64,000 bases of DNA from assembly GCF_000717245.1 (NCBI RefSeq), contig NZ_JNYQ01000002.1, forward strand, positions 310,001 to 374,000, read 5' to 3'. The DNA comes from Kitasatospora papulosa. GTDB lineage: Bacteria; Actinomycetota; Actinomycetes; Streptomycetales; Streptomycetaceae. Numbering within the stretch: position 1 is the first letter of the stretch; each line of letters begins with the position of its first letter. Under the pieces are notes generated by a model. It did not search any database. It was not told the origin of the DNA and worked only from the letters and a program-made list of their open reading frames with translations. Below are positions 8,428 to 16,969 of this stretch, in pieces. The translations under genes and the position numbers were made by a program.

Positions 8428-9384
8428 TCACATGCCGTGGACGGCCGGGACCTTGCCGAGACGGCCGGCCTGGAAGTCCTCGAAGGCCTGCTTGAGCTCG
8501 TCCTGGGTGTTCATCACGAACGGCCCGTAGTGCGCCATCGGCTCACGGATCGGCCGTCCGCCGAGCAGCACGACCTCCAGGTCGGGCGTGTTGCCGTCCT
8601 GCGACTCGTCGGCGCGGACGGTCAGCGAGGACCCCTTGCCGAAGACGGCGGTCTGGCCGGTGTGGACGGGGCGGCGCTCCGCGCCGACGCTGCCGCGTCC
8701 GGCGAGGACGTACGCGAGGCCGTTGAAGTCCTCGCGCCAGGGCAGCGTCACCTCGGCACCCGGCCGGACCGTGGCGTGGACCATGGTGATCGGGGTGTGC
8801 GTGATGCCCGGGCCCTCGTGTCCGTCCAGTTCACCGGCGATGACGCGGAGCAGCGCGCCGCCGTCCGGGGAGGCGAGGAGCTGGACCTGGCCGCCGCGGA
8901 TGTCCTGGTAGCGGGGCGCCATCATCTTGTCGGCCTTGGGCAGGTTCACCCAGAGCTGGAGGCCGTGGAAGAGCCCTCCGGACATGACGAGCGCCTCGGG
9001 CGGCGTCTCGATGTGGAGGAGTCCGGAGCCCGCCGTCATCCACTGGGTGTCGCCGTTCTCGATGGCTCCGCCACCGCCGTGGCTGTCCTGGTGGATGAAG
9101 CTCCCGTCGATGATGTACGTGACGGTCTCGAAGCCGCGGTGCGGGTGCCAGGGGGTTCCCTTCGGCTCGCCGGCGGCGTACTCCACCTCACCCATCTGGT
9201 CCATCATGATGAACGGGTCGAGGTGCCGGTAGTTGATCCCGGCGAAGGCGCGCCGCACCGGGAACCCCTCCCCCTCGAAACCGCTGGGCGCGGTCGTGAC
9301 GGTCAGCACGGGGCGGGCCACGGCATCGGCCGGGGCGGCGACCTTGGGCAGGGTCAGCGGGTTTTCGACGGTCACTGCGGGCAT
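8428..9384 (-). CDS. Pirin family protein
   Basis: A bicupin of 318 residues. The N-terminal cupin has the pirin metal-site pattern: HPHRGFETVTYIIDG, with further ligand residues in the GLLHIETP segment. The second cupin is degenerate, as in other pirins. Bacterial pirins have quercetin 2,3-dioxygenase activity or redox-regulatory roles; neither can be assigned here. The ATG at 9384 is preferred because GGAGG sits 8 bases upstream; the GTG three codons earlier would overlap that ribosome-binding site. It is transcribed alone. The upstream gap holds a short direct repeat (GTTGAAC GGTGAAC near 9421-9434) that could be a regulator site. Confidence 0.9.
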   Translation of the reverse strand: MPAVTVENPLTLPKVAAPADAVARPVLTVTTAPSGFEGEGFPVRRAFAGINYRHLDPFIMMDQMGEVEYAAGEPKGTPWHPHRGFETVTYIIDGSFIHQDSHGGGGAIENGDTQWMTAGSGLLHIETPPEALVMSGGLFHGLQLWVNLPKADKMMAPRYQDIRGGQVQLLASPDGGALLRVIAGELDGHEGPGITHTPITMVHATVRPGAEVTLPWREDFNGLAYVLAGRGSVGAERRPVHTGQTAVFGKGSSLTVRADESQDGNTPDLEVVLLGGRPIREPMAHYGPFVMNTQDELKQAFEDFQAGRLGKVPAVHGM

Positions 9385-9476
9385 GGGAGCCACCTCCGGG
9401 AGTCTTCTGATCCCAATTTAGTTGAACGGTGAACATCTCGCAAGGCGGCATTCATTCCCGCCCGCCGCACAGCAAC

Positions 9477-9507
9477 GAGGACCCGCACCGGTCCGGTGCG
9501 GGTCCTC
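9477..9507 (-). terminator. Terminator of the SseB-like gene
   Basis: A perfect 14-bp stem (GAGGACCCGCACCG and complement) with a 3-base loop, 27 bases beyond the stop of the next gene on the minus strand. Confidence 0.8.
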
Positions 9508-9533
9508 GGGTGTGATCGGGCTCGTGTACGCCG

Positions 9534-9971
9534 TCAGCCGTACATACGGCGCATCGCGAAGTCCACCATCTGCTCGACGGCCTTGGCGTCGAAGACCATG
9601 CGGTGGTCCCCCTCCATGTCCAGGACGAAGCCGTAGCCGGTCGGCAGCAGGTCGATCACCTCGGCACCGGTGATCACGAAGTACTTGGACTCCTTGCCCG
9701 CGTACCGCCGGAGCTCCTTCAGCGTGCTGAACATGGGGATCACCGGCTGCTGCGTGTTGTGGAGCGCCAGGAAGCCCGGGTTGTCACCGCGCGGGCAGTA
9801 GACCTTCGCCGTGGCGAAGATCTGCTGGAAGTCCTCCGCGGACAGTGATCCGGTCGTGAAGGCCCGTACCGCGTCGGCCAGGGACGGCGGCGAGGGCTCG
9901 GGGTACAACGGCTGCTCGCCGTAGCCGCCCATCTGCTGCTGTGCGCCCGGGTTCTGGTCGTAGCCATACAT
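9534..9971 (-). CDS. SseB family protein
   Basis: A 145-residue protein. The N-terminus is a Gln/Gly/Pro-rich tail (MYGYDQNPGAQQQMGGYGEQ). The rest looks like an SseB N-terminal-type domain (LADAVRAFTTGSLSAEDFQQ, VYCPRGDNPGFLALHNTQ, PMFSTLKELRRYAG, GAEVIDLLPTGYGFVLD). The role of these actinobacterial proteins is unknown; the domain also occurs in type VII secretion-related and enhanced-serine-sensitivity proteins. Start choice is uncertain: the ATG at 9971 has no clear Shine-Dalgarno sequence and the ATG at 9995 has GGAG directly against it, so leaderless translation is possible. It diverges from the acyl-CoA dehydrogenase gene across a 170-base gap. Confidence 0.75.
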   Translation of the reverse strand: MYGYDQNPGAQQQMGGYGEQPLYPEPSPPSLADAVRAFTTGSLSAEDFQQIFATAKVYCPRGDNPGFLALHNTQQPVIPMFSTLKELRRYAGKESKYFVITGAEVIDLLPTGYGFVLDMEGDHRMVFDAKAVEQMVDFAMRRMYG

Positions 9972-10142
9972 GCCCCAAAGAGTAATCGGACACATCTCCG
10001 GCTTGAGGGGTTGCGCCTTATTACTGACGGGTAGCATCATCGTACGGGCCAGGTGTTACACCTACGCCAGGCCGTCCGCCGCCCGACCCTCACTCCTCCA
10101 CGGGGCGCTGCGCGCCACTGCTATTGATTACGGAGCCTTCCC

Positions 10143-11969
10143 ATGGGGCACTACAAGTCGAATCTCCGCGACATCGAGTTCAACCTCTTCGAGGTGCTCG
10201 GGCGCGACAAGCTGTACGGCACCGGTCCGTTCGCGGAGATGGACGTCGACACCGCGAAGAGCATCCTGGACGAGGTCACCCGCCTCGCCGAGAACGAGCT
10301 CGCAGACTCGTACGCCGACGCCGACCGCAACCCGCCGGTCTTCGACCCCGAGACGAACACCGCACCCGTCCCGGGCTCCTTCAAGAAGTCGTACCAGGCG
10401 TTCATGGACTCCGAGTACTGGCGTCTGGGCCTTCCCGAGGAGATCGGCGGCACGACCTCCCCGCGCTCCCTGATCTGGGGCTACGCGGAGCTGCTGCTCG
10501 GTTCCAACCCGGCGGTCTGGATGTACTCCTCCGGCCCCGCGTTCGCCGGCATCCTCTTCGACGAGGGCAACGAGGCGCAGAAGAAGGTCGCCGAGATCGC
10601 CGTCGAGAAGCAGTGGGGCTCGACGATGGTGCTCACCGAGCCGGACGCCGGCTCGGACGTGGGCGCCGGCCGCACCAAGGCGGTCGAGCAGGAGGACGGC
10701 TCCTGGCACATCGAGGGTGTGAAGCGCTTCATCACCTCGGGCGAGCACGACATGTCCGAGAACATCCTCCACTACGTCCTGGCACGCCCCGAGGGCGCGG
10801 GCCCGGGCACCAAGGGGCTCTCCCTCTTCCTGGTCCCGAAGTTCCACTTCGACTGGACCACCGGCGAGCTCGGTGAGCGCAACGGCGTGTACGCCACGAA
10901 CGTCGAGCACAAGATGGGCCTCAAGGCCTCGAACACCTGCGAGATGACCTTCGGCGACCAGCACCCCGCCAAGGGCTGGCTGATCGGCGACAAGCACGAC
11001 GGCATCCGCCAGATGTTCCGCATCATCGAGTTCGCCCGCATGATGGTCGGCACGAAGGCCATCGCGGCGCTCTCCACGGGCTACCTCAACGCGCTGGAGT
11101 ACGCCAAGGAGCGCGTCCAGGGCACCGACCTGTCGCAGTTCATGGACAAGACGGCCCCCAAGGTCACCATCACGCACCACCCCGACGTGCGCCGCTCGCT
11201 CATGACGCAGAAGGCGTACGCCGAGGGCATGCGCTCCCTGGTGCTGTACACCGCCTCCGTCCAGGACGCGATCCAGGTGAAGGAGGCCGCGGGCGAGGAC
11301 GCCAAGGCGCTCAACGGCCTCAACGACCTGCTGCTCCCGATCGTGAAGGGCTACGGCTCCGAGAAGTCCTACGAGCAGCTCGCGCAGTCGCTCCAGACCT
11401 TCGGCGGCTCCGGCTACCTCCAGGAGTACCCGGTCGAGCAGTACATCCGTGACGCCAAGATCGACACCCTGTACGAGGGCACGACGGCGATCCAGGGCCA
11501 GGACTTCTTCTTCCGGAAGATCGTCCGCGACCAGGGCGCCTCGCTGAACGCCCTCTCCGAGGAGATCAAGAAGTTCCTCGCGGGTGCCCAGGGCGACGAG
11601 GAGCTGTCCGGCTCGCTGGACAACCTCGCCAAGGCCGCCGTGGACCTGGAGGCGATCGTCGGCACGATGATCACCGACCTCACCGCGACCGGTGAGGACG
11701 TCAAGAACATCTACAAGGTCGGCCTCAACACGACTCGCCTGCTGATGGCCTCCGGCGACGTCGTCGTCGGATACCTCCTGCTCAAGGGCGCGGTCGTGGC
11801 CTCCGAGAAGCTGCGCAACGCCTCCGCCAAGGACGCCGCCTTCTACCAGGGCAAGATCGCCGCGGCGAAGTTCTTCGCCACCAACATCCTGCCGGGCGTC
11901 TCCGCCGAGCGCGCGCTCGCCGAGACCGTCGACAACGCGCTGATGGAGCTGGACGAGGCCGCGTTCTAG
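10143..11969 (+). CDS. Acyl-CoA dehydrogenase (FadE5-like, long chain)
   Basis: A 608-residue flavoprotein that introduces the alpha-beta double bond into acyl-CoA, the first step of beta-oxidation. It has the FAD-binding segment TMVLTEPDAGSDVGAGRT and FITSGEHDM, the RRSLMTQKAYAEGMRSL helices, and the catalytic-base region YIRDAKIDTLYEGTTAIQGQD. Length and the extra C-terminal helical domain resemble mycobacterial FadE5 rather than 380-residue short-chain enzymes. The start ATG has GGAG 7 bases upstream. In the divergent promoter region an imperfect dyad TTAC-TGACGG-GTAG at 10021-10034 could be a TetR-type fatty-acid regulator site (weak). It is followed by a strong terminator and is monocistronic. 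Confidence 0.92.
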   Translation: MGHYKSNLRDIEFNLFEVLGRDKLYGTGPFAEMDVDTAKSILDEVTRLAENELADSYADADRNPPVFDPETNTAPVPGSFKKSYQAFMDSEYWRLGLPEEIGGTTSPRSLIWGYAELLLGSNPAVWMYSSGPAFAGILFDEGNEAQKKVAEIAVEKQWGSTMVLTEPDAGSDVGAGRTKAVEQEDGSWHIEGVKRFITSGEHDMSENILHYVLARPEGAGPGTKGLSLFLVPKFHFDWTTGELGERNGVYATNVEHKMGLKASNTCEMTFGDQHPAKGWLIGDKHDGIRQMFRIIEFARMMVGTKAIAALSTGYLNALEYAKERVQGTDLSQFMDKTAPKVTITHHPDVRRSLMTQKAYAEGMRSLVLYTASVQDAIQVKEAAGEDAKALNGLNDLLLPIVKGYGSEKSYEQLAQSLQTFGGSGYLQEYPVEQYIRDAKIDTLYEGTTAIQGQDFFFRKIVRDQGASLNALSEEIKKFLAGAQGDEELSGSLDNLAKAAVDLEAIVGTMITDLTATGEDVKNIYKVGLNTTRLLMASGDVVVGYLLLKGAVVASEKLRNASAKDAAFYQGKIAAAKFFATNILPGVSAERALAETVDNALMELDEAAF

Positions 11970-11997
11970 TCCCCTCCGCGCGCTTCGCACAGCACCG

Positions 11998-12035
11998 GGT
12001 CCGGCCCGCCCCCTCCCGAGGGGGCGGGCCGGACC
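11998..12035 (+). terminator. Terminator of the acyl-CoA dehydrogenase gene
   Basis: A perfect 16-bp GC-rich stem (11998-12013 with 12020-12035) and a 6-base loop TCCCGA, 28 bases after the TAG stop. Confidence 0.85.
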
Positions 12036-12152
12036 TGTCGGTACCCGCGGCCACCGGGCCCTGCTCCCCGGCCGATGCTTTCCGGTCGCCGGCCGGCGGC
12101 GTCCGGCGGACGGCGTGAACCGTTCCTCCCGACCGTCGTTACAGTGAAGAAC

Positions 12153-13451
12153 ATGAGCTCTCCCCTCCGCTTCGACCGCGGGCACACCGACGATCTGATG
12201 GCATTCCTGATGGCCAGCCCCTCCCCGTACCACGCCGTGGCCACCGCCGCCGCGAGGCTGGAGAAGGCCGGTTTCCGGCAGGTCGAGGAGACGGACGCGT
12301 GGGACGGCTCCAAGGGCGGGAAGTACGTCCTGCGGGGCGGCGCGATCATCGCGTGGTACGTGCCGGAGGGCGCCGGCGCCCACACCCCGTTCCGGATCGT
12401 GGGAGCCCACACCGACTCCCCCAACCTGCGGGTCAAGCCCCTGCCCGACACCGGCGTGCACGGCTGGCGCCAGGTCGCCGTCGAGATCTACGGCGGGACG
12501 CTCCTGAACACCTGGCTCGACCGGGACCTGGGGCTCGCCGGCCGGATCTCCCTCCGGGACGGCACGCACCGGCTGGTGAACATCGACCGGCCGCTGCTGC
12601 GGGTGCCCCAGCTCGCCGTGCACCTGGACCGGTCCGCCAACCCCGACGGACTCAAGCTCGACCGGCAGAAGCACATGCAGCCGATCTGGGGGCTCGGTGA
12701 GGTCGAGGAGGGCGACCTCATCCGTTTCGTCGCCGAGGAGGCGGACGTCGACCCGGCGGAGATCACCGGCTGGGACCTCATGCCGCACCCCGTCGAGGCA
12801 CCGTCGTACCTGGGCCGCGACCGCGAGCTGCTCGCCGGACCGCGCATGGACAACCTGCTCTCGGTGCACGCCGCGACCGCCGCGCTCGCCGCCGTGGCCG
12901 GGCAGCCGGACGAGGAGCTCCCGTACATCCCCGTGCTGGCCGCCTTCGACCACGAGGAGAACGGCTCCCAGTCCGACACCGGCGCCGACGGCCCGCTGCT
13001 CGGCACGGTCCTGGAGCGTTCCGTGTTCGCCCGCGGCGGTTCCTACGAGGACCGCGCCAGGGCCTTCGCCGGGACCGTCTGCCTCTCCTCGGACACCGGT
13101 CACGCCGTCCACCCGAACTACGCCGAGCGGCACGACCCGACGCACCACCCGGTGGCCAACGGCGGGCCCATCCTCAAGGTCAACGTCAACATGCGCTACG
13201 CGACCGACGGCGGGGGCCGCGCGGTGTTCGCCGCGGCCTGCGAGAAGGCGGGCGTGCCCTGGCAGACGTTCGTCTCGAACAACTCGATGCCGTGCGGCAC
13301 GACGATCGGCCCGATCACCGCGGCACGCCACGGCATCCGGACCGTCGACATCGGTGTGGCGATCCTGTCGATGCACAGCGCGCGCGAACTCTGCGGTGCC
13401 GACGACCCGTACCTCCTCGCCAACGCGCTCGCCGCGTTCCTCGCGGGCTGA
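12153..13451 (+). CDS. M18 family aminopeptidase
   Basis: Cytosolic metallo-aminopeptidase of 432 residues (aspartyl aminopeptidase/ApeB family, usually 425-460). Dizinc-site motifs are visible in order: GAHTDSPNLRVKP, FDHEENGSQSDTGADG with the catalytic Glu pair, the SSDTGHAVHPNYAERHD segment, and the terminal GIRTVDIGVAILSMHSARE with a His ligand. The family removes N-terminal, often acidic, residues from peptides. The ATG at 12153 begins the conserved N-terminus (MSSPLRFDRGHTDDLMAF); the frame is open upstream but that part is unlike the family. It is followed by a probable terminator at 13493-13526. Confidence 0.92.
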   Translation: MSSPLRFDRGHTDDLMAFLMASPSPYHAVATAAARLEKAGFRQVEETDAWDGSKGGKYVLRGGAIIAWYVPEGAGAHTPFRIVGAHTDSPNLRVKPLPDTGVHGWRQVAVEIYGGTLLNTWLDRDLGLAGRISLRDGTHRLVNIDRPLLRVPQLAVHLDRSANPDGLKLDRQKHMQPIWGLGEVEEGDLIRFVAEEADVDPAEITGWDLMPHPVEAPSYLGRDRELLAGPRMDNLLSVHAATAALAAVAGQPDEELPYIPVLAAFDHEENGSQSDTGADGPLLGTVLERSVFARGGSYEDRARAFAGTVCLSSDTGHAVHPNYAERHDPTHHPVANGGPILKVNVNMRYATDGGGRAVFAAACEKAGVPWQTFVSNNSMPCGTTIGPITAARHGIRTVDIGVAILSMHSARELCGADDPYLLANALAAFLAG

Positions 13452-13492
13452 TTCCTCCACCGTCCCAACCGCCCTCACGGACATGCTTGTTG

Positions 13493-13526
13493 CCGGGCCG
13501 GGTACGCGACCCGTACACCGGCCCGG
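13493..13526 (+). terminator. Probable terminator after the M18 aminopeptidase gene
   Basis: A 9-bp perfect GC stem (CCGGGCCGG / CCGGCCCGG) with a 16-base loop, between the aminopeptidase stop and the next gene. Confidence 0.45.
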
Positions 13527-13556
13527 ATTCACCGGGCCGTCGAGGAGGCGGAAATC

Positions 13557-13778
13557 ATGGGGCTCGGAGGATGCATTCTCCTGATCGGTGCCGGGGCGAT
13601 TCTGGCGTTCGCGACGGACTGGGAGATGGACACCGTCAACGTCGACCTGGTCGGCTGGATCATGATGCTCGTCGGCCTCGTCGGGGTCTTCGTCTACGTG
13701 AGCATCGCGCGTCGCCGCCGCATGGTGGTGCCGCCCACGACCACGGTCGTCGCGGACGACGAGCGCCGCTACCAGTGA
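13557..13778 (+). CDS. DUF6458 family small membrane protein
   Basis: A 73-residue protein with two transmembrane segments (GGCILLIGAGAILAFAT and LVGWIMMLVGLVGVFVYVSI) separated by DWEMDTVNVD, then a basic tail with Arg-rich IARRRRM. It matches the actinobacterial DUF6458 layout. GAGGAGG lies about 8 bases before the ATG. It is flanked by hairpins on both sides, so it is probably a single-gene unit. The function is unknown. Confidence 0.8.
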   Translation: MGLGGCILLIGAGAILAFATDWEMDTVNVDLVGWIMMLVGLVGVFVYVSIARRRRMVVPPTTTVVADDERRYQ

Positions 13779-13787
13779 CCTGACGGC

Positions 13788-13816
13788 CGGACATCCGCCT
13801 CTTCGCGGGGTGTCCG
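13788..13816 (+). terminator. Hairpin after the DUF6458 gene
   Basis: A 9-bp stem with one G-U pair (CGGACATCC with GGGTGTCCG) and an 11-base loop, 10 bases after the stop. Confidence 0.5.
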
Positions 13817-13908
13817 TGACGGTGCGTCGGCCTGGTCGCGGCCCGATATTCTGGGCACCTGTCCGGGCCGTCACCCCGGGTGCGTCCTGCCCGGAAGGAA
13901 TGCCGCTC

Positions 13909-16701
13909 GTGGAGTTCCGGCTGCTCGGCACGGTCTCCGTCGACACCCGCACGGGGCCCCTGCCGCTCGGGCCCGCGAAACGGCGCAGCCTGCTCGCCGC
14001 CCTGCTGCTGTCGGCCAACACCCCCGTGCCGGTCGCCCGGCTGACGGACTCCCTGTGGGGCGAGGAGCCACCTCCGCGCGCCCGTGGCGTCATCCAGGGC
14101 CATGTCTCACGCCTCCGCGCCCTTCTGACGGGTGCGGAGGCACAGGCGTACGGGGTGGAGCTGGTCACGCTCGGGGACGCCTACGTGCTCCGGGTCCCGG
14201 AGACCCTGCTGGACTACCAGCGGTTCGAGGAACTGCTGATGCTGGCCCGGCAGCAGCGCAGCGCCGCCGACACCGTACGCATGCTCGACGACGCCCTGTC
14301 CCTGTGGCAGGGCCCGGCACTCGGCGGAACCTCCACCGAAGGACCGCTCCAGGCCGCGGCGCACACGCTGGAGGAGTCACGGCTGGCCACGGTCGAGGAG
14401 CTGGCCCGGGCCTACGCGGACCTCGGCGAGCACCACCGCGCCGCCTCCGTACTGCGGGCGGAGGCGGTCGCCCATCCGATGCGGGAGTCGCTGGCGGCGG
14501 CCCTGATACTGGCGCTGTACCGGGCGGGGCGCCAGTCGGAGGCCCTGGACTGGTTCCACCGTACGAGGCGGCTGCTCGCCGACGAGCTGGGCATCGACCC
14601 CGGACACGAACTCGCCGACGCGTACGCGCTGATCCTGCGCGGCGGGCCCCGGCCCGGCGCGGCCCCGGCCGGCGGCACGGACGCGGCCGGAGCGTCGCGG
14701 GCCGCTACCGGTCCGGCGGAAGGGGCAGGCACCACGGCGCCTCCCGGACCGCTTGGCCCCGCCGCCCACAGCCCCTCCGTGGCCACGCACCCCACCGACC
14801 TGCTGCCCCGCGCCCCCCGTGGTTTCCACGGGCGCAACGCCGAGCTGGCGGCGCTCACCCGGGCGGCCGCGGGCGAGGCGCCCGTGTGCCTGGTCACCGG
14901 GCCCGCCGGGGTGGGCAAGACGTCGCTGGCCCTCCAGTGGGCACACCACAACCCCGCCGCCTTCCCGGACGGACGGCTCTTCGCCGATCTGCGCGGGTTC
15001 AGCGAGACGGGCGAACCCGCTCTCATCGACGTCCTGCGTGAGTTCCTGCTGGCCCTGGGCGTCGCCCCGCGCCGTGTCCCGGAGTCCGTCAGCGCCGCCG
15101 CCGCGCTCTTCCGGTCCCTGACGGACCGGCGCCGGCTGCTCGTGGTCCTCGACAACGCCCGTGACTCCGCCACCGTCCGGGCGCTGCTCCCGGGTGGCAC
15201 GGACTGCGTCACCCTCGTCACCAGCCGCAACCGGCTGGAGGGCCTCATCGCCTCGGACGCGGCCCGGCCCGTCCCTCTCGGCATCCTCGAACCCCAGGAC
15301 GGTACGGCTCTGCTGGCCGGCGTGCTCGGTGAGGAGAGGATCCTCGCGGAACCGGTGGCGGCCCGCAGGCTCGCCGAACTCTGCGGAGGGCTCCCGCTCG
15401 CCCTGCGTGTCACGGCGGCCCGGCTGGCCGGCCGCCCGCAGTGGACGCTCGCCGGTCTGGCGGACGAGCTGGCCGACGAGCGCGGCCGGCTGACGTTCCT
15501 CGACGTGGACGACACCGGTGTCTCGGCCGCTCTGCGGCTCACCGTCCAACAGCTTCCGGCGGACGCCGTCCGGCAGTTGGCCCGGCTCGGCCACCATCCC
15601 GGCGGTCACTTCGATCCGTACACGTGCGCCGCGCTGGCGGGGACCGACCCCGCCGCGGCCGCGGCGGCCCTGGAGCGCCTCGGCTCCGCCCACCTCGTCA
15701 CCGAGACCGCGCCGGGACGCTGGGTGCTGCACGACCTGGTGCGCCTGTACGCCCGCGGCCTCGACCCGGCGTCCGGGGCCGAGGCGCTGGTCGACGTCCT
15801 CGACCACTACATCGCCACCGCGCTCGCCGCCGCCGACACGGCCGAACCAGGCGGCGAGCCCTGCTTCGTGCTGCCGGAGGGCTACCGGCCGGCCGCCGTG
15901 CGGGACTTCGCCGACCGCGCCGCGGCGATGCACTGGCTGGCCACCGAACGCGACGACCTGGCCCGGGCGGCTGTGGCGGCCCGGGGGGCCGGACTGCACG
16001 ACAGGGCCTGGCGGATCATCCTGCTCCAGTGGCCGCAGGTGGTGTGGCGGGTACGGGACAGCTGGGCTCCCCTGCTGGAGCTGGCGCTCGACTCCGCCCG
16101 CGCGAAGCAGGACCTGTACGCCGAGTCGAGGGTGCTGAACCTGCTGGGCTGGGTGCTGACCGAGGAGGGCAGGACCGCCGAGGCGCTCACCCTCCTGGAA
16201 CGCTCGCCAGGCCTCGCACAGCAGGCCGGTGACCGGCTCGGTGAGGCGACGGCCCTGATCAACCTGGCCGTCGTCCAGGCCGGGCAGGGAGAGCTCGACC
16301 GGGCGCTGGAGGGCTGCGGCCGGGCCGTCGTACTGGCTAGGGAGGAGGAGGACCGGCACACGGAGATGCTCGCCCTCCAGCACCTGGCCCGACTGCAGCT
16401 CTCCGCCCACCGCCCCGGGGACGCGCTCGGATCCGCGCGTACGGCACTGGCGCTGGGGCCGGAGCACGAGGAGGCGGCCCGCCGGTCCCTGCTGCTGGCC
16501 GTGTCCGGTGAGGCGCGGCTGGCGCTCGGCGAGGAGGACGAGGGGATCCTGCTGCTCGACCGGGCTGCCGAGGAGGCGGAACACGCCGGCTACGACGAGG
16601 GCGCCGTGCGGGCTCTGGAGGCCCTGCTGCGGGTCTCGGCGCGCGCGGAGTACCGGACACGGCACGCGCTGGCACTCCGTCGCCTGACAGACGGGGGCTG
16701 A
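13909..16701 (+). CDS. SARP/AfsR-type transcriptional regulator (BTAD, NB-ARC, TPR)
   Basis: A 930-residue regulator of AfsR architecture. It has an OmpR-like winged-helix DNA-binding domain (about 1-95; FRLLGTVSVDTRTGPLPLG, RARGVIQGHVSRLRALL), a BTAD domain (about 100-245), and an NB-ARC-type ATPase with P-loop GPAGVGKTSLALQ (about 330) and Walker B LLVVLDNARD. A TPR-like C-terminal half follows (about 690-930; EALTLLERSPGLAQQAGDR). SARPs activate antibiotic or developmental genes; AfsR integrates Ser/Thr-kinase signals. The GTG at 13909 is chosen because GGAAGGA sits 9 bases upstream and gives the usual N-terminus (V/M)EFRLLG; an ATG three codons earlier lies against the same Shine-Dalgarno. 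There is no biosynthetic cluster nearby, so the targets are probably distant. Confidence 0.9.
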   Translation: MEFRLLGTVSVDTRTGPLPLGPAKRRSLLAALLLSANTPVPVARLTDSLWGEEPPPRARGVIQGHVSRLRALLTGAEAQAYGVELVTLGDAYVLRVPETLLDYQRFEELLMLARQQRSAADTVRMLDDALSLWQGPALGGTSTEGPLQAAAHTLEESRLATVEELARAYADLGEHHRAASVLRAEAVAHPMRESLAAALILALYRAGRQSEALDWFHRTRRLLADELGIDPGHELADAYALILRGGPRPGAAPAGGTDAAGASRAATGPAEGAGTTAPPGPLGPAAHSPSVATHPTDLLPRAPRGFHGRNAELAALTRAAAGEAPVCLVTGPAGVGKTSLALQWAHHNPAAFPDGRLFADLRGFSETGEPALIDVLREFLLALGVAPRRVPESVSAAAALFRSLTDRRRLLVVLDNARDSATVRALLPGGTDCVTLVTSRNRLEGLIASDAARPVPLGILEPQDGTALLAGVLGEERILAEPVAARRLAELCGGLPLALRVTAARLAGRPQWTLAGLADELADERGRLTFLDVDDTGVSAALRLTVQQLPADAVRQLARLGHHPGGHFDPYTCAALAGTDPAAAAAALERLGSAHLVTETAPGRWVLHDLVRLYARGLDPASGAEALVDVLDHYIATALAAADTAEPGGEPCFVLPEGYRPAAVRDFADRAAAMHWLATERDDLARAAVAARGAGLHDRAWRIILLQWPQVVWRVRDSWAPLLELALDSARAKQDLYAESRVLNLLGWVLTEEGRTAEALTLLERSPGLAQQAGDRLGEATALINLAVVQAGQGELDRALEGCGRAVVLAREEEDRHTEMLALQHLARLQLSAHRPGDALGSARTALALGPEHEEAARRSLLLAVSGEARLALGEEDEGILLLDRAAEEAEHAGYDEGAVRALEALLRVSARAEYRTRHALALRRLTDGG

Positions 16702-16788
16702 CCCGGCACGGCCGGTGGGCGGGCACCCTGCCGCCCGGACGGAGAAGGTCCGGAAGAACCTCGCGGAGACCGGGGAAGGGACATCGGC

Positions 16789-16858
16789 GGAGTCCTGCAG
16801 ACGGACATCAGCAGGACGTCAGCGGAGCCCGGCAGACGGACATCAGCAGGACGTCAGC
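16789..16858. repeat. 35-bp tandem duplication upstream of the DUF4232 lipoprotein gene
   Basis: Two adjacent 35-base units (16789-16823 and 16824-16858) differ at only two positions; the last 27 bases (from GCAGACGGACATC) are identical. Further degenerate copies of GACATC/GACGTCAGC flank them. The repeat lies in the 268-base non-coding gap between the SARP gene and the lipoprotein gene. Confidence 0.8.
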
Positions 16859-16969
16859 ACGACGGCAGCGGAACGTGAGCGGCGCGCTCCAGACTCATGG
16901 ATGTCAGCAGCTCACCGGCGCGTCGGTCCCGACCGGCCGACCGCCTCGTCCCACTCCGGGGGAGTCTCC

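Noticed and set aside
10021..10034. TTAC-TGACGG-GTAG dyad between the sseB-like and acyl-CoA dehydrogenase genes as a defined operator
   Set aside because: Only about 4 bp of symmetry and no regulator gene nearby; too weak to list as its own feature.
10128..14168. A 1346-codon minus-strand open frame opposite the acyl-CoA dehydrogenase and aminopeptidase genes
   Set aside because: In GC-rich DNA the antisense of a well-biased gene often stays open. The product is Arg/Gly/Val/Leu-rich with no domain, it spans two real genes, their terminator and their intergenic gaps.
13909..16701. SARP gene as evidence for a biosynthetic gene cluster
   Set aside because: No polyketide, peptide, terpene or tailoring genes flank it; AfsR-type regulators often stand alone in the core genome.
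16715..16969. N-terminal extension of the DUF4232 lipoprotein through the 35-bp repeats
   Set aside because: It would bury the lipoprotein signal inside the protein; the ATG at 16970 has a strong Shine-Dalgarno and an immediate signal peptide.
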